From the NCBI RefSeq assembly GCF_000953015.1, contig NZ_LN794158.1:1116001-1180000 (forward strand): a stretch of 64,000 nucleotides of DNA, written 5' to 3'. The notes under the pieces were generated by a model. The model ran no database searches and was not told the origin of the DNA. It was given only the letters and a program-made list of their open reading frames with translations. Shown here piece after piece: positions 10,263 to 19,078 of this stretch. How positions within the stretch are numbered: position 1 is the stretch's first letter; each line of letters starts with the position of its first letter. Made by a program: the position numbers and the translations under genes. The DNA is from Candidatus Methylopumilus turicensis. GTDB taxonomy: Bacteria > Pseudomonadota > Gammaproteobacteria > Burkholderiales > Methylophilaceae.

Positions 10263-10520
10263 GGCGAGCCAAAGATATGGGCTGGATTAAGTCATAAGAT
10301 AAACTTTTAAAAGTCACCCTCTTAGAAAATATTGCGCTAAGCCATGGGGCCTGTGGCTTAGACCATAATTGGGTTTGTTTTGGAGATTGCGGTGGTTTGA
10401 GCTAAAACAGGATCCTAAACATAACATTATTTTGATGTTAAGCCCTTGTCAGGCCTTGAAATTTTATCGAGAAACCCTATTTAATTGACAAGACCAATCT
10501 TTTATAGACAAGGAACCCCG
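10263..10520. other. Non-coding junction with an inverted repeat
   Basis: This stretch separates the core translation block from the accessory region. No coding frame is evident. It holds one perfect 8-bp inverted repeat, CTAAGCCA (10337-10344) and TGGCTTAG (10354-10361), around a 9-base GC-rich loop, without a U-tract. Function is unknown. Confidence 0.5.
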
Positions 10521-11339
10521 ATGGCTAGCATCGCACAAACCAAAGCCAACCAAAGAAATGCCAAAAAATCGACCGGCCCCAAGACCCCCGCAGGTAAAGC
10601 GAGAGTAAGTCAAAACGCATTAACCCACGGCATCTATGCCGCAATTCCGATATTGCCTGGAGAGGACCAAGACAAGCTCAGCCAACTGGCAGACAATATC
10701 AACCAAGCATTTGCGCCTAAGGACGCGATGGAGGTCAGTATCGTTGAGCGAATTATCATCGGCACCATCCGCCAGATTAGGCTCCGCGATGCGGAAGCTG
10801 CAAAACTTAGGATTTCGATGTCAGATCACGTCATCGCCGAGCGCATTAGTACAATCTATCAGCACCCTCTGATGGCTAGGAGCAAGTCCGAACACGTCTC
10901 TGATCAATCTGAGCAAAACTATCAGTTCTACTTGGCGGTGATCGATGAATATAAAAACTACATCTTGAAGTATCAACCAGTTACCCTGCTTAACATCCAA
11001 GAGAACGCACCACACATTTATGAGCTCATAACTGACAAGCCGACAGAATACGGTCTGAGCTGGGATGAGTTTGCAAATGATAAAACCAATATTTCGCGCG
11101 CACTTAAAGAAATTAATCAGGCCGCAGGAAGTTTCATTGCGACTAATGGCTATTACCATCAGGCTTACCAATTTAAGGCCGACATGAAGATTGCAAGTCG
11201 CATCCCCCAAGGCGATGACATGGCACTCATTAGTAAGTACCAAACTCAACTAGATACGGACGTTTACCGAGCCATGGATGCCCTCAGAAAATACCGACAA
11301 GACAAAGCTAAGATCATCGAGGGCGAGGTCATGGAATAG
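10521..11339 (+). CDS. Hypothetical protein with NAKKSTGPKTPAGKAR motif
   Basis: The 272-aa protein begins at ATG 10521, which has a GGAA six bases upstream; an in-frame TTG at 10485 is rejected. The N-terminal block NAKKSTGPKTPAGKARVSQNALTHG (spanning about residues 11-35) is a recurring signature of uncharacterised bacterial proteins, often present as several paralogues and sometimes in phage or plasmid contexts. The remainder is charged and helical, with VERIIIGTIRQIRLRDAEAAKL. No enzyme motif or signal peptide is visible. It is the first gene of the accessory region and precedes a ParA gene. No function can be given. Confidence 0.75.
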   Translation: MASIAQTKANQRNAKKSTGPKTPAGKARVSQNALTHGIYAAIPILPGEDQDKLSQLADNINQAFAPKDAMEVSIVERIIIGTIRQIRLRDAEAAKLRISMSDHVIAERISTIYQHPLMARSKSEHVSDQSEQNYQFYLAVIDEYKNYILKYQPVTLLNIQENAPHIYELITDKPTEYGLSWDEFANDKTNISRALKEINQAAGSFIATNGYYHQAYQFKADMKIASRIPQGDDMALISKYQTQLDTDVYRAMDALRKYRQDKAKIIEGEVME

Positions 11340-11417
11340 CACACTCATTGATGGTTTTGATGCTAAAATTCAGCGTATTAGTGAATTAATCTGCAATATG
11401 GTCAAATAACGTTTGTT

Positions 11418-11436
11418 GTTTACAAATATTGTAAAC
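11418..11436. promoter_or_regulatory. Perfect palindrome upstream of parA (candidate operator)
   Basis: GTTTACAA and its exact complement TTGTAAAC are separated by three bases, about 48 bases before the parA start. Partition ATPases commonly repress their own promoters at such sites. The site could also be bound by a ParB-like partner, but none is encoded nearby. Confidence 0.5.
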
Positions 11437-11483
11437 TTTTATTGAAGATTAGCTTGCTTAAATAGTTATTACTTGGAGCTTGT

Positions 11484-12272
11484 GTGCAGACAATAGCAGT
11501 GCTTAATCAAAAAGGGGGTGTAGGAAAAACAACAACTGCACTTAACTTAAGTGCATCAATTACTCGAAAAAACCTCTCAGCTACTCTGATTGATTTGGAC
11601 TCACAGGGACACTTAACAAAGGTTTTTGAATCCTATCCAGAAGATGTTTCTAAGACCATCTTCGGATTTTATTCCGACAAGACTCCTCTTCAGAAGCTGT
11701 TGATTGATTGGCAGAATATTGGCAAATTTATTCCTTCACATCAAGAGTTGATAAAAGTTGAGACGAAGTATGGCAATGGGCCTGAGATATTATTTAAATT
11801 GGGAAATGGATTAAAAACCTTTAATGCGCATGCTCCGCAGGATTTTATTGTGCTTGACTGCCCAGCTAATACTGGTGTTCTTTGCTTAAGCGCTATTTTC
11901 GCCGCGGATTTAGTAATTATTCCTATTGCTTCAGACCATTTCTCTTTAGCGGGGGCCAAAAGGATAGAGTTTGTTCTTGGGGCGCTTGAGAGAGTTCTCA
12001 AAAGACGAGTCAGTAGATGCTACTTGACCACCAGATTCGACAAAAGAAGAAAAATCTCGTCAGAAACATATCAAGAGGCTCAACAAAAATTTGGGGACGA
12101 GCTTCTTGACACAATTATTTACGAAAATGTGGCACTGACAAACAGCGTTAAAAATCATCAGGATATTTTTACCTTTGACTCAAAATCTACTGGAGCCAAA
12201 AATTATGGTGAATTACTAGAGGAATTAATCCAAAATAAATGGCTGGAAGTTACTGAGAAATTAAGTCTATAA
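11484..12272 (+). CDS. ParA/Soj-family partition ATPase
   Basis: The 262-aa cytoplasmic ATPase has the deviant Walker A motif NQKGGVGKTTTALNLS at residues 8-23, a LIDLDSQGHLTKVF Walker A' block, and a switch II region DFIVLDCPANTGVLCLSAI. The start is GTG 11484, preceded by GGAG with five-base spacing. Typical ParA proteins of 250-260 aa drive segregation of plasmids or chromosomes, or position other cargo. There is no ParB gene next to it, so it is an orphan: a remnant of an integrated element or a cargo-positioning ATPase. It ends overlapping, tail to tail, with a small minus-strand gene. Confidence 0.9.
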   Translation: MQTIAVLNQKGGVGKTTTALNLSASITRKNLSATLIDLDSQGHLTKVFESYPEDVSKTIFGFYSDKTPLQKLLIDWQNIGKFIPSHQELIKVETKYGNGPEILFKLGNGLKTFNAHAPQDFIVLDCPANTGVLCLSAIFAADLVIIPIASDHFSLAGAKRIEFVLGALERVLKRRVSRCYLTTRFDKRRKISSETYQEAQQKFGDELLDTIIYENVALTNSVKNHQDIFTFDSKSTGAKNYGELLEELIQNKWLEVTEKLSL

Positions 12273-12453
12273 TTTTGTCAAAAGATATATTTTCTTTCTG
12301 TGAACTTTCCATTAATTGACAATCTAGTATCTCATACCTTAAATACATTTGAGCCAGTCGAAGCTCTGCTGATTTTTGATCAGTCGATAATATGTTTATG
12401 TTTTCTACAACGATTTTGTTATTCGTCTTAATCGTGAATTGGTATTTTTGCAA
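12250..12453 (-). CDS. Small hypothetical protein, TTG start with perfect Shine-Dalgarno
   Basis: The 67-aa frame starts at TTG 12451-12453. Eight bases upstream is AAGGAGGT (12462-12469), a perfect match to the anti-Shine-Dalgarno, which makes translation credible in spite of the rare start. The translation reads as a compact alpha/beta unit (KYQFTIKTNNKIVVENINIL, then AELRLAQMYLRYEILDCQ). The pattern Y-x-F-x-I-x-T followed by AE-x-x-L-x-x-MY-x-x-x-E-I-L-x-C resembles small uncharacterised proteins seen near mobile elements; this is from memory and unverified. Its 3' end overlaps the parA 3' end by 23 bases. Confidence 0.65.
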   Translation of the reverse strand: MQKYQFTIKTNNKIVVENINILSTDQKSAELRLAQMYLRYEILDCQLMESSQKENISFDKIIDLISQ

Positions 12454-12578
12454 AAAAGCTTACCTCCTTAATCATTAATTGGTGTCAAAAACTACATATA
12501 TTTTGGTCTTAGCCACTGAGCATCTATGTTTACTGGGCAGGTTAACTTGACCCCATCCAAATAACTCACCTTCGCTAG

Positions 12579-13382
12579 TCAATGGGGATGTCTATTAGTT
12601 TTAGTTTTAGTTTTAGTTTTAGTTTTAGTTTTAGAATTTGGCGATTTTCTTTGAGTATTTAATCTTGCATTCCTTAAAAATTCATTAGTATTAAAATTAT
12701 CTAAATGAGTGAGTGTTAATACGACTTTGTCGTTATTGGTTATTAACAACTCATTATCACGCAATATAAACGAGTTTGCCAAAAACAAATCTACCTCCAT
12801 TTTATTTCCACATTCATTTGAACCTGTAGATGAAACTAACAGGGTTTTGATAAAAATTTGATTCGCAACGTCTAAAACAAATTTGCCTTTAAAGTATTTA
12901 CATCCGTCAAACCCATAATATCTATCGTCCGTATCAAAATATAAAATGCCTTCCACCATATTATTTTTTGCAATTTCGTGAGACTTTACTTTCCATGCAC
13001 TTTTGAGTAAAGAATGTACTTTTTGGACATTGGCATTGCTTTCAGGAACAGGAGTTTTAATGAGCGCTCCCTTTGCTACTTTCTCTGGTAATTGATCAGG
13101 GTCTTTAGATTCCTTGTGGGAGGTGCTATTTTGCGATGCAGACGTGTTTTGGTTGGAGTCTTGTTTTGGAGCTAATGGCTCATGACTCAGTAATGGCTCA
13201 TGACTTATGGGTTTAGATACTGAAAGGTCTTCGGCTTTTGGTGATTCTGTAGGCTTGTCGCTGATAACACTTTTGCCAGCAGCAGCACCAACCGCAACAA
13301 CCAAAACAGGCACACAAGCTGAAAGGAGAAATGTGAGTCCTAGAAGTAACAGGATTAGATTTGTTTTTGAGTTTTGGACCAT
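12579..13382 (-). CDS. Lipoprotein with META/HslJ-like domain and KT-repeat tail
   Basis: The 267-aa protein has a lipobox LLSAC (Cys23) after a long hydrophobic signal, so it is likely membrane-anchored. Residues 35-110 are a low-complexity linker rich in Ser, Pro and Lys. Residues about 120-245 look like a META/HslJ domain: a WKV start, LYFDTDDRYYGFDGCKYFKG with the conserved GC pair, an IKTLLVSSTGSNEC strand, then VDLFLANSFILRDNELLI. The usual GCN is GCK here. The last residues are a KTKTKT run encoded by a TTTTAG tandem repeat. An AGGA motif precedes the ATG. Confidence 0.75.
   Translation of the reverse strand: MVQNSKTNLILLLLGLTFLLSACVPVLVVAVGAAAGKSVISDKPTESPKAEDLSVSKPISHEPLLSHEPLAPKQDSNQNTSASQNSTSHKESKDPDQLPEKVAKGALIKTPVPESNANVQKVHSLLKSAWKVKSHEIAKNNMVEGILYFDTDDRYYGFDGCKYFKGKFVLDVANQIFIKTLLVSSTGSNECGNKMEVDLFLANSFILRDNELLITNNDKVVLTLTHLDNFNTNEFLRNARLNTQRKSPNSKTKTKTKTKTKTNRHPH
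12599..12634. repeat. (TTTTAG)6 tandem repeat inside a lipoprotein gene
   Basis: Six perfect TTTTAG units follow an imperfect TATTAG unit. In the lipoprotein frame each unit encodes Lys-Thr, so slippage changes tail length by two residues without a frameshift. Confidence 0.95.
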
Positions 13383-13572
13383 ATGCCATCCTTAAATTTA
13401 ACTTTTAGATTATTACTAATCAACAACCTATGAAAGGAGCCAGTTAAAATAATTAATTAATGAAACTCAACTTATATTGATAATATTGCATTGTCAATTT
13501 ATTTATTACATCTAAATTATGTTCAGCTGAATTACAAGGATACTCGAATGATTCGCTTGCATTAATTTTTGA

Positions 13573-14295
13573 TCATAGAATAATTGGTTCATTTAAATTG
13601 GTATATGTATATTTAAAAAGCTTAGTGTGTTCACCCTTACTCTCATATATTGTGTAGTCCAACCCATCGGCTTCGGGATCAAAAATTCGAAAACTGTTAT
13701 TTTTTAACATGGGGGCAACGGCAAGGGTGTAAGCAATTGGTCCTGATACACGGAGAACCCCTATTTTTCCAACTCCGAATATTTCTTTTGTATAGTGATC
13801 AATATTAAACAGCACACTATTAATAACCTTCAATAAAAAGGGGTGGTTTGGAATTGCCGCAATATACCAATTGTGAAATTCACCCCCTGGAATCTTGATA
13901 AGCTCCTCATATATACCCCACCCTTCAAACTTAAAACCTAATTGATTTCTCCATTGTGAAATTAAAAAAGTATCATCGGGTTTTATTATCTGATTTAAAG
14001 GTCTTGAAGCCGTTGATTTAATATCTAAATAAAGGCCACCTTCCTTGTACATGACTAAATATCTAAAAAGATCAGCCATCACAACGTTGTACTTAGGATT
14101 AATTTTTTGTACACGCTTAAGCATGGCATCACCATAATTTGCCTTGATGAAGTCAAGGATTGCTGCGTCGTCGTAAAATTTATACTCCCAATCAGGATTT
14201 GCAATTTTCAACTTATCAATACTGTTGATAAGTTCTGCAGGCAGTGATTCTTTGTTGTAATAAGTTTGGTGGATAATTTTAGGTATTTTAATCAT
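13573..14295 (-). CDS. GT32-type (capsular polysaccharide) glycosyltransferase
   Basis: The 240-aa protein matches the Gly_transf_sug/GT32 fold. It begins PKIIHQTYY, has WEYKFYDD at residues 36-43, ADLFRYLVMYKEGGLYLDIK at residues 74-93 and a HPFLLKVI block further on. The nucleotide-sugar DXD site reads Asp91-Ile-Lys93, so the second acidic residue is replaced by Lys. No signal peptide or membrane segment is seen, so it would act in the cytoplasm, probably in surface glycan assembly. The gene stands alone, with AT-rich non-coding flanks on both sides. The family call is secure; substrate and activity are not. Confidence 0.85.
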   Translation of the reverse strand: MIKIPKIIHQTYYNKESLPAELINSIDKLKIANPDWEYKFYDDAAILDFIKANYGDAMLKRVQKINPKYNVVMADLFRYLVMYKEGGLYLDIKSTASRPLNQIIKPDDTFLISQWRNQLGFKFEGWGIYEELIKIPGGEFHNWYIAAIPNHPFLLKVINSVLFNIDHYTKEIFGVGKIGVLRVSGPIAYTLAVAPMLKNNSFRIFDPEADGLDYTIYESKGEHTKLFKYTYTNLNEPIIL

Positions 14296-14762
14296 CTATT
14301 TAGGCTACTTAGTCGCATTATAAAATATACTGGATTTAATTTACCTGTACGTGAAAATCCAAAGATTAAATTCAAACCGTTCAATTAAGAATAAAGATGC
14401 TTAAGTCAATGACCAATAAATAACTGCAAGATCCTCTTATTCATCCAAGTTTGATAAAATCAACTAAGAAATTGGCAAACAAATCAAATCTATTCCAAAA
14501 CACTTATAATACTCTCTAGCAATCCTATTTAACATTAGAAATGGCGATCGGATTTATGCCTCGACTAAAAGCAAAGAGGTTATGTTCATTGACTTGCTTG
14601 GCGACAGAAAATTCCTATTGGAATCTTGGGCTTCGTGATTAACCTTTTTTAATGATTTTTGATTGTTTTATTATGCCTCGTGGAAACAAAGCAAGTCGTC
14701 AATCAAATTAAATTCAAAAAATATATTTTAATAGAAGCATTATCAATTAGAGAATACTTTAA
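14296..14762. other. AT-rich non-coding region upstream of the biosynthetic cluster
   Basis: These 467 bases hold no supported gene. The longest methionine-started frame noted (near 14555) is only 28 codons. Extended A/T tracts and a TATATTTTAAT stretch about 35 bases before the 14763 start could serve as a promoter for the plus-strand operon; no clear -35 was assigned. Confidence 0.5.
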
Positions 14763-16685
14763 ATGCTTAAAATTATAAGTCATCAATTTATAAGGGACTA
14801 TCTTCCCCAAAGTTTTCTGCCCACCACAAAGATCCTATTATGTTATTCGCCTAGTTCAATAAATCCTGAAAAAATAGAATTTTTTATTACCAACTTTTTT
14901 GAGTTATTCGAAAAAGAGAAAAAAGTAAAATCACTATCAAAGATTCAAGGTGTTTACAAAACTTTCAATCCCGACGATATGAAAGTATTCAAAATGATTT
15001 GCCTTATCTTAGAGTTATCTGCAGAAGCATGCGGAATGCCAAAAGTTAACTCAAGATTTACTCAGCAAAAAGAAAATGACGATAAAATTCTTTTCCAGTT
15101 ATTTTGTGAAGAGCCTGATCAAAATCGTTCTTACATCTTTCTACTCATTCAAGAACTAGTGAATGTTTTTAATCGATGTATACAAGTTGACTATCAAAGC
15201 TTGGTTGATTTATCTGTATTTCGAAACTTACTAAAAGGAATCAAATCAATTGCGCCACAGGGTGTCAACACAATTAGATTTATCCAGTCCGCGAGAGACT
15301 TAAACATTCCCTGCAGAAAGCTTGCCAATAACACTTACCAGTTTGGATGGGGAAGAAAATCAAAATGGTTTGATAGTTCTTTCACAGATAAAACGCCCAC
15401 CGTCTCCGCTAATTTAGTTAAAAATAAAATAGCCTGTAATCTTTTTTTAAGAAACTTGGGCTTCCCAGTGCCAAGAAGCAGCATGATTAAATCACTCAAA
15501 GATGCTACAAGAATCGCCAATTTATTTTCATATCCTGTCGTAATCAAACCAACCAATCTTGATCAGGGCATAGGCGTCTATTGTGATTTGAAAACAGTAA
15601 GCGAGATTGAAGATGCCTTCAAAAAAGTTAGTAAAATATCCTCTCAAATCATGATTGAAGAACATATTGGCGGGAAGGACTATAGACTACAAGTATGTGA
15701 GGACGTGGTTTATTGGGCGATTGAACGGAAAGGGCCAGCAGTAATTGGTGATGGCAAAAAGAGTATTCAAGAATTAATTGCTATTTTTAATGATTTACGT
15801 TCCTTTGAGAATAAAACATCAGAAATTGAATGGCCTCTTATTTCGCTTAATCAGGATATTAAAGATTATTTGCGCATTAATGACTACAAACTCGAAGATA
15901 TTCCATCAAAAGGAAAGGAAGTCAAATTACGAGCTGCAAATAATATTAGTGGCGGTGGCACGATGTTTCCCGTCCTAAATATTGCTCATCAGGATAACTT
16001 AAACCTAGCCATCGATGCGGCAAAATGTCTTCGTCTTGATATAGCGGGCATTGATCTGATTATTCCAGACATTTCAATATCTTGGAAAGAACAAAAGGCT
16101 GCGATTTGTGAAGTCAATGCAATGCCACAAATTTCTGCTGGTCATCATCAATATATCTTAAAAAAAACAATGCCGGAAAATGGCCGTATACCCACCATAC
16201 TATTCATAGGTAATTTTATTGATACCCCGCGATACCAATCACTAGTTAGCCTTGCAACTTCAAAGAAGCTAAACATTGGAACAGCAACTTCAAATGAGGT
16301 AAGGTTTAACAGCAAAAAAATTACAACAACTGAGAGTCTTCTTCAGTCAAGCAACCGCCTAGTCAGCGACCCTACGGTAGATGCTATCTTTATGCATATG
16401 AATTCAAACGATCAATTCAACCTATCTTTTCCTGTTGACAAATTTGATGCTATAGTGATTGTCGATAAATTTGAAGATGAGTCAAAAATTAGAAAAAATA
16501 TTAGATGGTTTGAAAATTTAACATTGTTTTCTAATCGTATTTTAAGCCTAAAAGAAGAAGCTTTTCAAATTGCTACTGTTCTAAATCAATCAAAATGTAA
16601 AATCGAAGAAATTACAACAGAAAAGCTAAACACTTTTATAGAAGAGCTACTAGATAACTATGTCAATCACACATTTAACCGCTGA
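14763..16685 (+). CDS. Cyanophycin-synthetase-like ATP-grasp ligase with degenerate Mur domain
   Basis: The 640-aa protein resembles cyanophycin synthetase in domain order but is much shorter. Residues 1-200 are an N-terminal domain. Residues 205-455 are an ATP-grasp domain, with VIKPTNLDQGIGV, IMIEEHIGGKDYRL and a metal-binding ICEVNAMPQI block. Residues 470-630 align by eye with the start of the Mur-ligase half (NGRIPTILFIG, later DPTVDAIF), but the expected TGTNGKTT P-loop is replaced by GNFIDTPRYQS and the C-terminal ligase lobe is missing. A single acyl-phosphate amide-bond-forming activity is therefore expected rather than polymerisation of Asp-Arg. It heads the plus-strand operon and overlaps the next gene by 26 bases. 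Confidence 0.85.
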   Translation: MLKIISHQFIRDYLPQSFLPTTKILLCYSPSSINPEKIEFFITNFFELFEKEKKVKSLSKIQGVYKTFNPDDMKVFKMICLILELSAEACGMPKVNSRFTQQKENDDKILFQLFCEEPDQNRSYIFLLIQELVNVFNRCIQVDYQSLVDLSVFRNLLKGIKSIAPQGVNTIRFIQSARDLNIPCRKLANNTYQFGWGRKSKWFDSSFTDKTPTVSANLVKNKIACNLFLRNLGFPVPRSSMIKSLKDATRIANLFSYPVVIKPTNLDQGIGVYCDLKTVSEIEDAFKKVSKISSQIMIEEHIGGKDYRLQVCEDVVYWAIERKGPAVIGDGKKSIQELIAIFNDLRSFENKTSEIEWPLISLNQDIKDYLRINDYKLEDIPSKGKEVKLRAANNISGGGTMFPVLNIAHQDNLNLAIDAAKCLRLDIAGIDLIIPDISISWKEQKAAICEVNAMPQISAGHHQYILKKTMPENGRIPTILFIGNFIDTPRYQSLVSLATSKKLNIGTATSNEVRFNSKKITTTESLLQSSNRLVSDPTVDAIFMHMNSNDQFNLSFPVDKFDAIVIVDKFEDESKIRKNIRWFENLTLFSNRILSLKEEAFQIATVLNQSKCKIEEITTEKLNTFIEELLDNYVNHTFNR

Positions 16686-17115
16686 GGAAATTAACAATCT
16701 CTCCTCCGATTATATTTCAGAGGGAATAAAAATTGAGCGCTGGTCAATTAAAAATATGTGTATTTCCAATGAGGGCGCCCATTTAGAATTGATGATTAAT
16801 AAGGCCTCAATCTCAGACTCAGACCCCAATGGGTTTCATTTATCATTCTTAACTGCAATGGAAATGCTGGCACAAATGATGGTAATTTACTTGCACAAAA
16901 AAGCGGGGCTAACAACCAAATGTCGTGAGATTTGGGTGTCAAGTATCAACTCTGATTTCAAGAAACCTATTCGTGCCATGGACAACATTCTGATCGACAT
17001 GGTTCAAATAAAACTTCAAAAAAAAGCCTCTAGTTTGGTGTGTGATGTGGATTGCAAAATTAGCGATTCACTTGGTGGACATTTTCAATCCAAGGGTCGA
17101 GTATGGTTAGTTTAA
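16660..17115 (+). CDS. Hotdog-fold protein (dehydratase/thioesterase-like)
   Basis: The 151-aa protein shows a hotdog pattern: a long central helix LTAMEMLAQMMVIYLHKKAG at residues 63-82 and then strand-rich blocks with REIWVSSINSDFKKPIRAMDNILIDM, comparable to the PxxPG-D segment of FabZ-like and FcoT-like proteins. A classical catalytic His-Glu pair is not evident, so activity could be acyl-thioester hydrolysis, hydration or binding only. It overlaps the ligase upstream by 26 bases and the P450 downstream by 13 bases, so the three are translated as a block. The fold assignment is by pattern only. Confidence 0.6.
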   Translation: MSITHLTAEEINNLSSDYISEGIKIERWSIKNMCISNEGAHLELMINKASISDSDPNGFHLSFLTAMEMLAQMMVIYLHKKAGLTTKCREIWVSSINSDFKKPIRAMDNILIDMVQIKLQKKASSLVCDVDCKISDSLGGHFQSKGRVWLV

Positions 17116-18326
17116 CTCAAGAGCTACTTTATAGTTTTGATGAATTGAATAAAAAATTAATTGCCGACCCTTATCCATTTTATGATGAGTTGTTATGCCA
17201 TGATGGACCAATTTATGCAATTGATGAAAAAAATCCTGACCAAAAAACACTACTACTTACTCGCTATGATGATGTGTTGAAAGTGTTGAGCCTGGCCAAA
17301 GAAATTTCAAATGATAAAAATTATTTAACGCCTGAAAAACCAAGAAATTATGGTGACTCATTTATCCTCAACACTGACGGAGTAGAGCACGCCACCTTAA
17401 GGAAAATTTTTGTAAGTTTTTTTTGCAAGAGCAGGTTAGAAAATGTCCGGATATTCCTTAACAAATATTTGCCCTCATTGATCCAATCTCTTGAAATACA
17501 CGATGAAATTGATTTGAATAAGCATGTTGCAGAAAGTATACCATTGGCCGTCATGGGGCATTTAATGGGAATTGATAACATGGCTGACCTTCGAAATCTT
17601 AGAGTCTGGACGTTGGAACTCATGTCGCTAGCGGACGAGTTTACCAACCAATCAGACTTTGCAATTCAGGCAGAAAAAAACCAAGCGGCAAAATCAATGT
17701 CGGACTTCTGTAAAAGTTTAATTCTACAAAAATCAAATAACACATCTGATGATTTAGTAAGCTTTATCGTGGATGAATGTTCAAAACAAAAAATCGATGA
17801 AAAGAAAATACTTGAAAATGTCATTTTCATGATGATTGCAAGTCACGACACGAGTGTCAACATGATAGCAAACGGGCTTTTTTTGTTGCTAAGTCACCCT
17901 AAAGAACTTCATAAACTAGCATTGAACCCTGAATTGGCTGATGATGCTACAGAAGAAATTTTAAGATTTGAAAGTCCCTTACAAAGAGCGACTTATCGAG
18001 TGACGAAGAGTGAGATCAACCTAGACTACTTTAAAATACCTTCCGATACCAAAGTCATGTTATTTCTTGGCGCTGCCAATAGAGATCCTCGTCATTTTGA
18101 AAGTCCTGATGAGTTTATTATTTCAAAGAAAAAAACTCCAAATCTTACTTTCGGCCACGGGATTCATAACTGTATTGGAAAAGCATTAGCAAGACTGGAG
18201 GGTGCGTTAGCATTCCCAGCATTAACCCCTTATTTAATTAATGTAAAACTAAAAAGTGCTAAGCCAACATGGAGAAATAATACTTTATTTAGAATTCCAG
18301 AAACATTAATAGTTACCAAAAGGTAA
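17103..18326 (+). CDS. Cytochrome P450
   Basis: The 407-aa haem monooxygenase is of soluble bacterial class I length. The I-helix motif MMIASHDTSVN lies at about residues 241-251, EEILR supplies the ExxR pair near residue 284, and the haem loop FGHGIHNCIGKALARLE places the axial cysteine at residue 357. It would need ferredoxin and a reductase, neither of which is encoded nearby. Position between the ligase/hotdog pair and a methyltransferase suggests oxidation of the pathway intermediate. Lysine and AT-rich codons dominate, as in its neighbours and unlike the flanking core genes. Confidence 0.97.
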   Translation: MVSLTQELLYSFDELNKKLIADPYPFYDELLCHDGPIYAIDEKNPDQKTLLLTRYDDVLKVLSLAKEISNDKNYLTPEKPRNYGDSFILNTDGVEHATLRKIFVSFFCKSRLENVRIFLNKYLPSLIQSLEIHDEIDLNKHVAESIPLAVMGHLMGIDNMADLRNLRVWTLELMSLADEFTNQSDFAIQAEKNQAAKSMSDFCKSLILQKSNNTSDDLVSFIVDECSKQKIDEKKILENVIFMMIASHDTSVNMIANGLFLLLSHPKELHKLALNPELADDATEEILRFESPLQRATYRVTKSEINLDYFKIPSDTKVMLFLGAANRDPRHFESPDEFIISKKKTPNLTFGHGIHNCIGKALARLEGALAFPALTPYLINVKLKSAKPTWRNNTLFRIPETLIVTKR

Positions 18327-18358
18327 TAGAACTTTTTAGTGTAAAGCTAAAATCTAAG

Positions 18359-18985
18359 ATGAATGATCTTGAATATATAAGGATTTTTTGGGATAAATTA
18401 TGGAGCCAAGATGAAATAAAAGCACCTTGGGCAAATAGAGACATACCGAATGAACTAACACAACATTTAGAAAAACCACTACAGAATGAAGTTAAAAATT
18501 CCGTAGATATTGGCTGCGGTCTTGGTGAAATAGCCTTGTGGGTAGAAAAGATGGGTTACAACTCTTATGGATTTGATATATCGCCATCAGCCATTATAAA
18601 AGCACTGGATAATTTACCATCAGATTCAAAAGTTAACTTTTTTGTGCATGATGTTACTTCACAACCACTCCAACAAAAATTTGACTGTTTAATCGATCGT
18701 GGTTGTTTTCATTGTATTCCCCAAAACCTTCAAAAGAACTATGCAGAAAATATTGCGGGGTCTTCAACACCAACAGCAGTTTATTTTCTTTTTATAAAAG
18801 CATTTAGAGGAGACTTGAAAATGACCCCTAATGACAAATCTAAATATTGGATTAGCCATATTCGAAATACTTTTGGTCAGCATTTCACTCTTTCTAAAGT
18901 AAGCGTTTGTGATCTGTCTCCTCGTGGGAAAGAAAAAACTTTGCCCGGCTTATTCTTTAAATTGACAAGAACCCATAAATATTGA
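18359..18985 (+). CDS. Class I SAM-dependent methyltransferase (TPMT-like)
   Basis: The 208-aa protein has the SAM site VDIGCGLGE at residues 49-57, followed by an acidic end-of-strand block GFDISPSAI. A CLIDRGCFHCIP motif recalls thiopurine/thiol methyltransferase-like enzymes that act on small molecules. The acceptor atom cannot be predicted. It follows the P450 by 32 bases in the same operon. The ribosome binding site is weak. Confidence 0.88.
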   Translation: MNDLEYIRIFWDKLWSQDEIKAPWANRDIPNELTQHLEKPLQNEVKNSVDIGCGLGEIALWVEKMGYNSYGFDISPSAIIKALDNLPSDSKVNFFVHDVTSQPLQQKFDCLIDRGCFHCIPQNLQKNYAENIAGSSTPTAVYFLFIKAFRGDLKMTPNDKSKYWISHIRNTFGQHFTLSKVSVCDLSPRGKEKTLPGLFFKLTRTHKY

Positions 18986-19078
18986 GCAATTTTCAAACTG
19001 TTTTGATGATTTTTCAAATAGCTTTTAAATGAAACCAAGTAAAATCTATAACAAAAATTTAGTTAATGATGCATAAGA

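Noticed and set aside
10485-10520. Upstream TTG start for the STGP-motif protein
   Set aside because: The ATG at 10521 has a good Shine-Dalgarno and begins at the conserved part.
12530-12578. Possible IS end (GGTTAACTTGACCCC-like text)
   Set aside because: No matching inverted copy, target duplication or transposase was found nearby.
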